Shown here: positions 24,433-32,354 of the stretch, piece after piece
Position numbering within the stretch: position 1 is the stretch's first letter
Layout of the letters: the number at the start of each line of letters is the position of its first letter
Assembly: GCF_004137345.1 (NCBI RefSeq)
Contig: NZ_SDWV01000034.1
Span: 1 to 33,155 of the forward strand
From: Nocardioides zhouii
Lineage (GTDB): Bacteria > Actinomycetota > Actinomycetes > Propionibacteriales > Nocardioidaceae
DNA length: 33,155 nucleotides
Direction of reading: 5' to 3'
Notes under the pieces: model-generated
Databases searched by the model: none
Told to the model about the DNA's origin: nothing
Seen by the model: only the letters and a program-made list of their open reading frames with translations
Position numbers and translations under genes: made by a program

Positions 24433-24492
24433 GTCATGTCCTTCCGTAGTCGGCGCCCCCTCGTGGGGTGCCTGTTCCTTCGTCCAACGTAG

Positions 24493-24510
24493 CGTCTTGT
24501 GCACAAGACG
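24493..24510. promoter_or_regulatory. 18-bp perfect palindrome CGTCTTGTGCACAAGACG
   Basis: The palindrome lies 61 bp upstream of the hydrolase start, in the divergent spacer facing the LuxR-type gene. Its TCTTG-N4-CAAGA core matches the palindrome upstream of acnA, so one regulator family, of MarR or TetR size, may read both. The regulator is not evident here. Confidence 0.7.
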
Positions 24511-24718
24511 TTTCACCCGATCGGGTGGTTCGCCCCCTTCGGGCGCCGACATCCGTCCCGGGTACGGCGGCCAGCTCACGGCGAAGGTCGAGCGCATCGC
24601 GCAGGCGTTGGGCGGGGAAGGACCGTTCCAGGTCTAGTCCGGTCGTGGTCAACGACCTCGCCGTCCCCCAAACTCGAATCGGGATGGCAAGGAACTCGGT
24701 ACTTGTCGGGGAGTGCGC

Positions 24719-25459
24719 ATGGTGCATGCGACGGGGTTGCTCGAGGCCCTCGTGGACGTGTTCGCGGAGTCCGTGCGCGCCCTGGACGACGACCGGTCGA
24801 CCCACGAGGTGATGTGTCGTGGGGTCGCCGTGGCCATCGGCGCCACCGTGTCGGCCTTCGTCCGGCTCAACGCACCGACCCAGCGCTGCACCGTGACGTG
24901 CTGGTACCAGTACGAGCACGCCATGGCCCTGCGGTTCGTCACCAACGAGCCGATGACCGACGAGCGGGTGCATCCGGGCGACGCCGGTGCCGGCGCACGG
25001 ATGTGGCACCAGAGCCTGGCCTTCGGCATCCTCAAGGACCTCCTCGGCCAGGTCGAGTACGCCGAGCTGCCGCTCGGGATGCATCCCACCGAGACCCGGC
25101 TCGCGGTGTTCGCGCGCCCGGACAGGTTCAGCCACGACGACTTCGAGCTCCTACGTTTCTGTGCCGGACCGCTTGGCGCCGTGGACCGGCACCTGCACCT
25201 GCTTGACGATGGCCGTACGGCGCCGGCCGAGCGATCCGGCCAGGCAGACAGCGCCGGGCTCACCCGCCGCGAGCTCGAGGTGCTGGCCCTCCTGAGCCAG
25301 GGGCTGATGGCCCGCAGCATCGGACTGAGCCTGGGGGTGTCGCCACGCACGGTGAACAAGCACCTCGGCAACGTCTACCGCAAGCTCGACGCACATGATC
25401 GGTTGGTGGCGGTGAAGAAGGCGCAGGACTTCGGCATCCTGCCCGCGGGCATCCGCTAG
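24719..25459 (+). CDS. LuxR-type transcriptional regulator with GAF-like N-terminal region
   Basis: The 246-aa protein ends in a LuxR/GerE helix-turn-helix (about 180-240): LTRRELEVLALLSQGLMARSIGLSLGVSPRTVNKHLGNVYRKLDAHDRL. Residues 1-165 form a mixed alpha/beta region (SVRALDDDRSTHEVMCRGVAVAIGATVSAFVRL, ETRLAVFARPDRFSHDDFELLRFCAGPLGAVDRHLHLLDDG) that reads like a GAF-type sensor. There is no receiver Asp motif, so it is not a two-component regulator. The ATG at 24719 is favoured by GGGGAG 5 nt upstream. It lies just before the protease operon in the same direction and could regulate it; the 107-bp gap contains no clear terminator. Confidence 0.88.
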   Translation: MVHATGLLEALVDVFAESVRALDDDRSTHEVMCRGVAVAIGATVSAFVRLNAPTQRCTVTCWYQYEHAMALRFVTNEPMTDERVHPGDAGAGARMWHQSLAFGILKDLLGQVEYAELPLGMHPTETRLAVFARPDRFSHDDFELLRFCAGPLGAVDRHLHLLDDGRTAPAERSGQADSAGLTRRELEVLALLSQGLMARSIGLSLGVSPRTVNKHLGNVYRKLDAHDRLVAVKKAQDFGILPAGIR

Positions 25460-25566
25460 CGCACGCGTCGGTCACCCGCAAGGTGTCAACAGTGCGTATT
25501 CCGGCGGTCCAGGTTGCTTCCTACGGTCCAGAGGTGGCCCTGTGCCGACCGGGGGGAGGCCAACAC

Positions 25567-26862
25567 GTGAAGCAGCACCTGATCGCGAAGCTCTGGGAGC
25601 CGTTGGCTGCCGGGCTGCGGATCCCTGACTGGATGACGTTCATCGAGGACAAGTCGGTGATCATCACCGAGCTCGACGGACGGGTGGACCCGGTGCTCCG
25701 CCTGGCCGGCCTCCGCTACTGGGTGACGCGGGAGTTCCAGCCGGCCACCGCGGAGTGGAGCCCGGCAGAGAAGGCACAGGGGCTCGACCGCACCTATCGC
25801 GTCCTGCTCCTGGACGACGCGGTCGCGGACGACCGGCTGGTCGACCGCGTCCGGCAGGTGCCGACCGTCGAGGACGCACGCCGGCTGGACGTCGTCGAGG
25901 CCGCGGTGCCGCCCGCGGAGCTCGCCCACCAGACCTCGATCGGGCGATCGCGCGGCGAGGCGATCGGCCTCGGCTACGCCCAGGCCGCGACCCGTGGCCG
26001 GCCCGACGTCACCGTCGCGGTGCTCGACACCGGCGTCGACCTCGGCCACCCGGAGCTGCAGGGTCGGATCGCTCAGCAGGCGGACTTCGTCGACCTCCGT
26101 GGACTCGACACCAGTGCATTCGTCGGAGACGTCAAGGACTACGACGGCGTGCCCGATGACGAGGTCGGCCACGGCACGCACGTGGCCGGCATCATCGCCG
26201 GCCGCGGCCTCCAGATGGACGAGGGCATCGCGCCGGAGTGCCGGATCCTCGCCGTCAGGGTGCTGGCCACGATGAAGTCGGGCGACCGCCTGGTCGGTGC
26301 GGGGATCGTGGACAACATCAACCCGGCGATCAAGTGGGCGGTCGACCACGGCGCCGACATCATCAACATGAGCCTGGGCATCAAGCACACCGGCGGTGGG
26401 CTGCCGCACCAGGACGTCATCAAGTACGCACTCGCCAAGAACGTGGTGGTGGTTGCTGCCAGCGGCAACGACGGCAGCCCGGCCCGCTACTACCCGGGTG
26501 CACTGCCGGGTGTGGTCGCCGTGGGTGCCTCTGACCAGGGAGGCCAGCCGGCCCGGTTCTCGTCCTTCGGTGCCGAGATCACGGTGATGGCGCCGGGGGT
26601 GAACATCCTGAGCTCGCACGCGCGTCACGGGTACGCCGTCGCCAGCGGCACGTCGCAGGCCTCGCCGTTCGTGGCCGGATGCGTGGCACTCCTGGTGGCG
26701 CATGCACGCAACCAGGGCCGCGTCCTGACGACGCACGACCTCGTCGAGATCCTGCGCAACACGTCGGACCGGGTGGACACCCGGACCCGTCACCGCCAGG
26801 CGGGATACGGCCTGATCAACATGACCGACGCGATGAAGCTTCTCACCTACTCGCTGAACTAG
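25567..26862 (+). CDS. cytosolic subtilisin-like serine protease (S8), first gene of the unknown operon
   Basis: The 431-aa enzyme has a complete catalytic set: D154 (VAVLDTGVD), H202 (GHGTHVAG), the oxyanion N301 (AASGND) and S363 (SGTSQASPF). Residues 1-140 form an N-terminal domain (ELDGRVDPVLRLAGLRYWVTREF, TYRVLLLDD) that could act as inhibitory propeptide or substrate-docking unit. No signal peptide or membrane segment is seen, so it should act in the cytosol, unlike most subtilases. The GTG at 25567 follows GGAGG by 8 nt; the open frame extends 28 codons further upstream. The next gene begins 19 bp later. Its likely job is processing or activating a partner in this operon, or destroying a target on a signal; both are inferences. 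Confidence 0.93.
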   Translation: MKQHLIAKLWEPLAAGLRIPDWMTFIEDKSVIITELDGRVDPVLRLAGLRYWVTREFQPATAEWSPAEKAQGLDRTYRVLLLDDAVADDRLVDRVRQVPTVEDARRLDVVEAAVPPAELAHQTSIGRSRGEAIGLGYAQAATRGRPDVTVAVLDTGVDLGHPELQGRIAQQADFVDLRGLDTSAFVGDVKDYDGVPDDEVGHGTHVAGIIAGRGLQMDEGIAPECRILAVRVLATMKSGDRLVGAGIVDNINPAIKWAVDHGADIINMSLGIKHTGGGLPHQDVIKYALAKNVVVVAASGNDGSPARYYPGALPGVVAVGASDQGGQPARFSSFGAEITVMAPGVNILSSHARHGYAVASGTSQASPFVAGCVALLVAHARNQGRVLTTHDLVEILRNTSDRVDTRTRHRQAGYGLINMTDAMKLLTYSLN

Positions 26863-26881
26863 AAGCGGAAGAGGGCGCACC

Positions 26882-28828
26882 ATGACCATGACCACCCACA
26901 ACGGGATCGCTCCGTTCAGGCTGCGCCGTACGCTCGACGGGTCGACGCGCGACGTCGACCCGCTGGTCGCGGAGCACCTCGCGGAGCTCGAGACCCTCCT
27001 GGGCAGGAAGGTGTTCTCGAGGCCCAAGGCCTCGAGCGGCGGCGCATCGGGTGCAAGGAGCAACCGCTCCGCCGCGAAGGCGGTCGCGGGCAACGGCGCG
27101 GCAGCGGCCTCGTCCGTCGCCCTGCCGCTGCCGTTGTCCCTCAAGGCACCGCTGACGCCCCGCCGTCCCGAGGGGACCGACCGGTGGGAGCCGAAGTCGC
27201 TGGCCGCCGTGATGAGCGCCGCCAAGGAGGCTCGGGTCGAGTTCACCCTGGGCGACGTCATCGACATGGACGCCGTGCTGTCGCAGCTGAGCTACGAGTT
27301 CGACGAGCTGGTGGAGCGCAACTGGTCGTCGCTCTCGTTCGACCAGCGCACCGTCCTCGACCCCGCCCACGCGAACATCCGCCGCTACCTGCTCGCCGTC
27401 GGCTACTTCGCCATGGACCTCACGACCGCGCTCGGCCTGTTCAACTTCGTGGCCCGCAACAGCCGCGGAGCGGCGAAGATCCTGGAGTACGCCACGATCT
27501 CGGCGGCGCGGACGTGGATCTTCCAGGAGAACCTCGACGTCGACTACCTCGACGAGACGGACGAGGTCATCAAGGACCTCCTCGAGGCGCGCCTCTCCAC
27601 GTCGACGGAGGCGTTCGTCCCGGCGGTGCGCACCGTCGTACGACGGCACATGAACGACGGCCAGTTCGAGAAGCTCCTCGACAAGAACAAGGCGCTCTTC
27701 CCGGCGGCGTACCGGCTGACCCTGATCGAGTACCTCAAGCGGGCACCGATGAAGGTGACCAGCGACAACGTCGCCTACTACATCCCGCTCTACGTCTCGC
27801 AGATCGCTGGCGGCGTCGACCTCGACGACCAGGTGGAGTCCCGCGAGCAGTCGGACCAGGACTTCGAGGTCGACTTCTTCACCGACGACCGCACGCTGAT
27901 CCAGGTCAACCGCACGTCGGTGAAGTGTGCCGCGCAGCTCTTCTACACGATGGTCCTCGGCGACGAGCTCCAGGTGTTCGACGCGGTCAACTACTTCACC
28001 CACAAGTACCTCGTGGGCCAGGGCTTCGAGATCACCGACCCCCGGCTGCGCCGCGACCTGCAGATGTACGTGTTCTCCAACCAGTTCACCGTCACCGACT
28101 CGGGGTCGCGGGTGAACAGGGTGGTCGACCGCACGCAGCCGGCCGAGCGGCAGATGTTCTACCGCCAGGTCTTCAACCACGGCGCGGGACAGGTCACCGA
28201 GGACGTGGTGGTGAACGACGAGTTCCAGCGCCTGTGGAAGGTGCTGATGCTCGAGTCGGCGAAGTACCTCGAGCGGGCGCAGATCAGCCCCAACCCGACC
28301 AGCTACGTCTCGCGGCAGAACGTGATGCAGGCCGTGGAGGACCTGCAGTACAACCTTTCCCTGGCATGCACCGGGATGGCGACGGTGATGACACCCCTGA
28401 TCTACGACGAGCTGGACTTCGTCACGCGGCGCATCCTCATGCACGACGAGGTACGCCGGCAGCTGGCGCCCAGCGGCGGGAGCTGGTGGAAGGTGGTGGA
28501 GACCCTCGTCCTGGGCATGAAGCACGTCCGCCCACGTGCCACCGTCCTGAACAACAAGGCGCGGCTGGGGCACAACATCCTGCGCGCGGTGGCGGAGTAC
28601 GACCCGGCCACCTTCGAGCTGGACGAGAACTTCGCCCGCTTCATCAGCGACGTCGAGGCCTTCATCACCACGCAGAGCATCCTCCAGGAGTCGTTGACCG
28701 ACGACCTGAAGGGCGCCGACGGCGAGCACGACACCTATGAGCCGGACTCCGAGGGCAGCATGGCGTCCCCGCAGCCGTCGACCCGCGAGCCGGACGGCTC
28801 TCCCCAGTCCGGCGAATGGGACTTCTGA
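26882..28828 (+). CDS. uncharacterised large helical protein (648 aa)
   Basis: I do not recognise this protein. Residues 1-45 contain a short ordered-looking segment (FRLRRTLDGSTRDVDPLVAEHLAELETLLGRKVF). A Ser/Ala/Gly-rich linker follows (about 50-100), then a long, almost entirely helical body (about 105-620) with few Cys and no Walker, membrane or signal motif. The body includes FDQRTVLDPAHANIRRYLLAVGYFAMDLTTALGLFNF, YYIPLYVSQIAGGVDLDD, LLVNxxS-free acidic stretches (ESREQSDQDFEVDFFTDD) and WWKVVETLVLGMKHVRPRATVLNNKARLGHNILRAV. The C-terminal 45 residues are acidic and disordered, ending in WDF. Gene order and 36-bp spacing to the next gene show it is part of the operon. A scaffold or structural role is a guess; cleavage by the adjacent protease at the linker is testable. 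Confidence 0.8.
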   Translation: MTMTTHNGIAPFRLRRTLDGSTRDVDPLVAEHLAELETLLGRKVFSRPKASSGGASGARSNRSAAKAVAGNGAAAASSVALPLPLSLKAPLTPRRPEGTDRWEPKSLAAVMSAAKEARVEFTLGDVIDMDAVLSQLSYEFDELVERNWSSLSFDQRTVLDPAHANIRRYLLAVGYFAMDLTTALGLFNFVARNSRGAAKILEYATISAARTWIFQENLDVDYLDETDEVIKDLLEARLSTSTEAFVPAVRTVVRRHMNDGQFEKLLDKNKALFPAAYRLTLIEYLKRAPMKVTSDNVAYYIPLYVSQIAGGVDLDDQVESREQSDQDFEVDFFTDDRTLIQVNRTSVKCAAQLFYTMVLGDELQVFDAVNYFTHKYLVGQGFEITDPRLRRDLQMYVFSNQFTVTDSGSRVNRVVDRTQPAERQMFYRQVFNHGAGQVTEDVVVNDEFQRLWKVLMLESAKYLERAQISPNPTSYVSRQNVMQAVEDLQYNLSLACTGMATVMTPLIYDELDFVTRRILMHDEVRRQLAPSGGSWWKVVETLVLGMKHVRPRATVLNNKARLGHNILRAVAEYDPATFELDENFARFISDVEAFITTQSILQESLTDDLKGADGEHDTYEPDSEGSMASPQPSTREPDGSPQSGEWDF

Positions 28829-28864
28829 CCGGTCGATCCAGAGCGAGATTGCGGAGGTCGACCA

Positions 28865-29884
28865 ATGACTGACTACATGAGCCACGACGAGCAGATCGTC
28901 CAGCTCGCGCGTGCGAAGGCCGTCGACGTGCTCGGCCCGAGCAGCGTCTTCCAGACGCTGCCCCTCGCCGAGCAGCAGAGCGTCTACCTGGCGCTCGTCG
29001 ACGAGGAGATCCGCAAGCAGGAGGAGTCGCGCGGCATCTACCGGCAGATGGCGACCGACTCCGGCAAGGAGATGGGCTACAAGGGCTACGACCCCGGCTT
29101 CGGCGGCGACACCCAGGCGTTCACCGACCTCGTCGACTCCGTCGACTTCCCCCAGTTCGTGGGGGACCTGCTGAAGGCCGTCTTCGACGCCAACCTCAAG
29201 GTCATGAAGACGCAGACCGACTCCTACATCAAGCTCATGAAGGAGGCCACGAAGTCGACGGCCGACTTCATCAAGAAGGTGGGCGACGACGAGTCGTTCG
29301 CCCGGCTCGCCGAGTCGCGTCCCGGCCAGTACAACGTGGTCACCGAGAAGCAGGCGGACGGTTCCAACAAGCTCCAGCTGACCAATCCCGAGGGCGACAA
29401 GGCAGACCCCGAGGACGCCGAGGTGAAGCGCCACATCCTCGAGGCCAAGATCAACATGGCCAAGGAGCACCGGGCGGCCCTGCGCGAGGTGCTGCTGATG
29501 GGCGTCACCCGGCTGGTGGTGAGCAAGGGCCTGATCGAGGCGGGCGTCGAGTTCTCGGTGAAGGCCACACGGGCCAGCAACGCGTCCCACCAGGACCAGA
29601 ACATCAACACCGCCAACCTCGAGACCGGGTTCGGCGGGGGCCTGGGCGCGCTGTTCGGCGGGCCCAGCGGCAGCCTCTCGGTGCAGAACACGAACATCCA
29701 GGTGAACACCTCGGACAAGAAGGCGACCGACGACCTGTCGGCCACCCTCAAGGGGCTCGTGAAGATCGAGTTCAAGACCGACTACTTCAAGCTCGACAAC
29801 TTCGCGTCGATGTACGCCGACGGGGGAGTGAAGGCGATCGCCCCGGGCGGGGCCGCTGGCGGCGCGCCGCCGCCGGCGAAGTAG
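28865..29884 (+). CDS. uncharacterised protein (339 aa), helical with a polar repeat-like C-terminus
   Basis: The family is unknown to me. The N-terminal half is helical (DEQIVQLARAKAVDVLG, LAEQQSVYLALVDEEIRKQEESRGIYRQMA), with an amphipathic stretch, FVGDLLKAVFDANLKVMKTQTDSYIKLMKEATKSTADFIKKVG, that looks like a coiled coil or a membrane-interacting helix. A middle hairpin (EAKINMAKEHRAALREVLLMGVTRLVVSKGLIEAGVEFSVKA) precedes a Gly-rich loop (ETGFGGGLGALFGGPSGS). The following stretch is Asn/Thr-rich and strand-like (VQNTNIQVNTSDKK, VKIEFKTDYFKLDNF), with a Gly/Ala/Pro tail. GGAGG precedes the ATG by 7 nt. The composition suits a self-assembling structural component; nothing shows an enzyme. 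Confidence 0.8.
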   Translation: MTDYMSHDEQIVQLARAKAVDVLGPSSVFQTLPLAEQQSVYLALVDEEIRKQEESRGIYRQMATDSGKEMGYKGYDPGFGGDTQAFTDLVDSVDFPQFVGDLLKAVFDANLKVMKTQTDSYIKLMKEATKSTADFIKKVGDDESFARLAESRPGQYNVVTEKQADGSNKLQLTNPEGDKADPEDAEVKRHILEAKINMAKEHRAALREVLLMGVTRLVVSKGLIEAGVEFSVKATRASNASHQDQNINTANLETGFGGGLGALFGGPSGSLSVQNTNIQVNTSDKKATDDLSATLKGLVKIEFKTDYFKLDNFASMYADGGVKAIAPGGAAGGAPPPAK

Positions 29885-29900
29885 AAGGCCGTGGGGCGAC

Positions 29901-31931
29901 ATGGGCCTCGCAGTCCTCGCTCTCGAGAACGACGCCGCGGGGCAGCTCCAGCTCACGGCGGACACCGGCACCAACCCGTGGTACCTGCTGAGATTCGGGA
30001 AGAAGGTGGGAAGACGTGATGGCTTCGACGACATCGACGACCTCGTCCACACGACTGCCCTCGCCCGCAACCCCCGGGCCGGGTGGGCGTTCGACACCCG
30101 CGTGGCGGTGCGGGTCCCTGCGTCACTCGTGCGCGAGGCGAAGTACGCCCAGCTGGTCAGCTTCAAGGACGAGCGTGGCCGCTCTCCGGCGTACTCGGCG
30201 CACGTGGTCCTCGTCCTCGGTGCCGGCGACGACCGGCTGCTCACCTTCTCGTTGGCTGCTCCCATGAGCGTGTCCGCCTTCGAGACGCCGCGTCGCGTGC
30301 CGTGCCGCACGGTCGCCGAGTCGTTCACGCTCGCCCCCTCGCTGGGCGACCTCCTGGGCCAGATCGTCAAGCTGGCCGGTCCGGTCGTGGCCGACCTGCT
30401 CAAGCCCGCGGGCCAGCTGGCGGGCCAGCCCACGGGGGCAGGTCAGCCGGCGCCCGGCATGGCCGGCAGCATCGTCGACATCCTGCGCGCGATCCTCGGT
30501 GCGGTGGCCGCGCCCGCGCCCGTCCCAGTGTCCACCGGCAAGTCCCTCGTCCGCCCCATGTCGGCAGGTCCCGCCACCAACCGGTTCCACCGCCCGACGT
30601 ACGCCGTCCAGCAGATCTTCGGCATCGACGACGCGATCCTGGCCACGATGATCGGACCCGTGCTGCAGGTTCTGCCCCAGCTCCTCAACGCGGCCTCCCA
30701 GGAGAAGATCCAGCTCCGGCAGGCGAACAACAAGCTGGTCACCGACCTCATGGCTGGGCTGGACCGCCGCCGGATGATGGAGCTGCTCGCCCAGGCCAGG
30801 GCCGCCTCGCCGGGCAACCCGGCACTGGCAGCCCTCAACGGGCTGTTCGAGGAGGAGGCGGCGAAGGCGGCGCAGCAGCCGGTCGCGCCCGTCGCCGGGC
30901 AGAGCCTCGAGACTGCACCGGCCCCACCCGCCGCCACCAGCAGCCGGGCAGCCCTCGCGTTCGTGCTGGCACAGGGCGTCGAGTGGTACGGCGCGCCCCA
31001 GCACCTCTTCGCCAAGGCCCGCCCGATGGCGTTCCGCCTCCAGCTGGAGGTCGGCGCCTCCGGACCCAAGCGTCCGCTGCCGCGGTCCGTGGTGCACCTC
31101 GTGGTCAAGGACGCGACGGAGCGGGTGCTGCACCAGCAGGACTTCCGGCTGCTCGACGTCGAGCCGGGCAAGCCCGTGGTGCTCAGCATGGACCCGGGCG
31201 ACGTCAGCCACCTGCCGACCAACGTCCCGCTCTCGGTCGCCGCGCAGCTGCGCTGGCCCGGCGCCCGTCCCGGCTCGGCCTACCAGGCGTCGGCGATCAC
31301 CGAGGTCGTCCTGGTCGACAAGGTCTTCGTGACCGGTCAGGGAGGGCCCGTCGCTGCGGACCAGGAGCTCGTCGACATGCAGACCTACCGGTCGTTCTGG
31401 AACAAGGTCTGGGAGTCGCCCACCACCCAGGCCACCCCCGACGGGGACGGCAGCTCACACTGGAACGTCGAGGCGGCGATCAAGTACGCCGTCCTGTTCG
31501 CACCCGGCCAGTCGGCCAACGGCCTGATGGAGACCAAGGGCCTGACGGTCGCGCCGGACCCCGAGAGCCCGGTCGACCGGACCGAGGGCAGGTTCAAGGG
31601 CGGACTGGAGCTGAGCTTCGGCGAGGTCAACAAGCTGCTGCCGCTGTGGCCCGGCGAGCAGCCCCTCCCGCCCGACACGCTGGCGGCGGTGGCCACCGCG
31701 GAGTTCGCCCGGCACACGGCCGGCGAGGCGATCCACTCCGTCCGGCTCAAGGGCGGCAAGCGCGAGCGCGGGCTGGTCTGGGCGGTGCCCGTCTTCACGC
31801 TCCGTGACGTCCACCTCGGCGTGGTCGAGGCGACCGACGAGTCGGGGCAGGTGACCACCGTGGGCCGTCAGGAGGCGCGGTTCCCCGTGCCGTCCGCGGT
31901 GCGCGTCCTCACCATGAAGTCGGAGGCCTGA
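29901..31931 (+). CDS. uncharacterised multidomain protein (676 aa)
   Basis: No family is recognised. Three parts can be seen. Residues 1-145 are strand-rich (NPWYLLRFGKKVGRRDGFDDIDDLVHTTALARNP, SFKDERGRSPAYSAHVVLVLGAGDDRLLTFSLAAP). Residues 145-350 are helical, with hydrophobic stretches between Pro/Ala/Gln linkers (IVDILRAILGAVAAPAPVPV, ILATMIGPVLQVLPQLLNAASQEKIQLRQANNKLVTDLMAGL). Residues 350-676 are again strand-rich (PLPRSVVHLVVKDATERVLHQQDFRLLDV, GLELSFGEVNKLLPLWPGEQPLPP). There is no signal peptide. It starts 16 bp after the previous gene and is followed by a 50-aa gene after one base. The central hydrophobic segments might insert in or associate with membrane. It could be a hub that binds the other operon products. 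Confidence 0.8.
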   Translation: MGLAVLALENDAAGQLQLTADTGTNPWYLLRFGKKVGRRDGFDDIDDLVHTTALARNPRAGWAFDTRVAVRVPASLVREAKYAQLVSFKDERGRSPAYSAHVVLVLGAGDDRLLTFSLAAPMSVSAFETPRRVPCRTVAESFTLAPSLGDLLGQIVKLAGPVVADLLKPAGQLAGQPTGAGQPAPGMAGSIVDILRAILGAVAAPAPVPVSTGKSLVRPMSAGPATNRFHRPTYAVQQIFGIDDAILATMIGPVLQVLPQLLNAASQEKIQLRQANNKLVTDLMAGLDRRRMMELLAQARAASPGNPALAALNGLFEEEAAKAAQQPVAPVAGQSLETAPAPPAATSSRAALAFVLAQGVEWYGAPQHLFAKARPMAFRLQLEVGASGPKRPLPRSVVHLVVKDATERVLHQQDFRLLDVEPGKPVVLSMDPGDVSHLPTNVPLSVAAQLRWPGARPGSAYQASAITEVVLVDKVFVTGQGGPVAADQELVDMQTYRSFWNKVWESPTTQATPDGDGSSHWNVEAAIKYAVLFAPGQSANGLMETKGLTVAPDPESPVDRTEGRFKGGLELSFGEVNKLLPLWPGEQPLPPDTLAAVATAEFARHTAGEAIHSVRLKGGKRERGLVWAVPVFTLRDVHLGVVEATDESGQVTTVGRQEARFPVPSAVRVLTMKSEA

Positions 31932-31932
31932 C

Positions 31933-32085
31933 ATGGAGTACTACACGGTCCTGGCCGACGACGAGGAGACCACGACCGCCGCGGCCGAACCGGCGTACGA
32001 GTTCGCTGGCTTCGAGATCGTCGCGTCGGTGAAGGTCGCCCTGACCCCACCGGCCGCGGCCACGACCCCGGCCACGGGGCGGTGA
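31933..32085 (+). CDS. uncharacterised 50-aa protein of the protease operon
   Basis: The frame encodes MEYYTVLADDEETTTAAAEP, then YEFAGFEIVASVKVAL and a Pro/Thr/Ala tail. GGAGG lies 6 nt before the ATG, the gene begins one base after the previous stop, and its TGA overlaps the next GTG as GTGA. These signals argue for a real gene despite its size. It shows an acidic segment and one strand-forming hydrophobic stretch, without Cys or signal peptide. An adaptor, inhibitor or small structural peptide is possible; function is unknown. Confidence 0.6.
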   Translation: MEYYTVLADDEETTTAAAEPAYEFAGFEIVASVKVALTPPAAATTPATGR

Positions 32086-32354
32086 CGAGCATGGACGAGG
32101 CGTTCGTGCCGCTCAGCGTGATGATGCGGGACATGGGCACGCCCCCCGCCGACCTGGTCGACGAGGAGGCGGGTGTGCACACCTACGTCACCCGCTTCGA
32201 GCTCGAGTCGCCCGTCGAGCTCGACATCGGTGTCGACGAGCACGGCCGGGTCCTCATCGGCTCCAACCCGCCGATCTACGACGTCGACACGTCCTACCGA
32301 CCGGCCTACCACCGGATCCGGTTCACGGCCGAGCGTACGGAGGTCCTCGGATGA
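32082..32354 (+). CDS. uncharacterised 90-aa strand-rich protein
   Basis: The product is acidic and mostly beta: VHTYVTRFELESPVELDIGVDEHGRVLIGSNPPIYDVDTSYRPAYHRIRFTAERTEVL, after a short N-terminal helix (EAFVPLSVMMRDMG). The GTG start overlaps the preceding stop; an ATG at 32091 is a possible alternative. Its own TGA overlaps the next ATG (ATGA). The tight overlaps show translational coupling, as in multi-subunit complexes. I recognise no family. A small beta-sandwich partner for the larger proteins is the most one can infer. Confidence 0.72.
   Translation: MTSMDEAFVPLSVMMRDMGTPPADLVDEEAGVHTYVTRFELESPVELDIGVDEHGRVLIGSNPPIYDVDTSYRPAYHRIRFTAERTEVLG

Noticed and set aside
25567..26862. Secreted subtilase (mycosin or nutrient protease)
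   Set aside because: There is no signal peptide or C-terminal membrane anchor, and no ESX genes are near.
26843..30433. 1196-aa open frame on the minus strand across three genes
   Set aside because: It is antisense to the 648-aa and 339-aa genes, Arg/Val/His-rich and without motifs. Such frames arise in GC-rich DNA opposite real genes with strong third-position bias.
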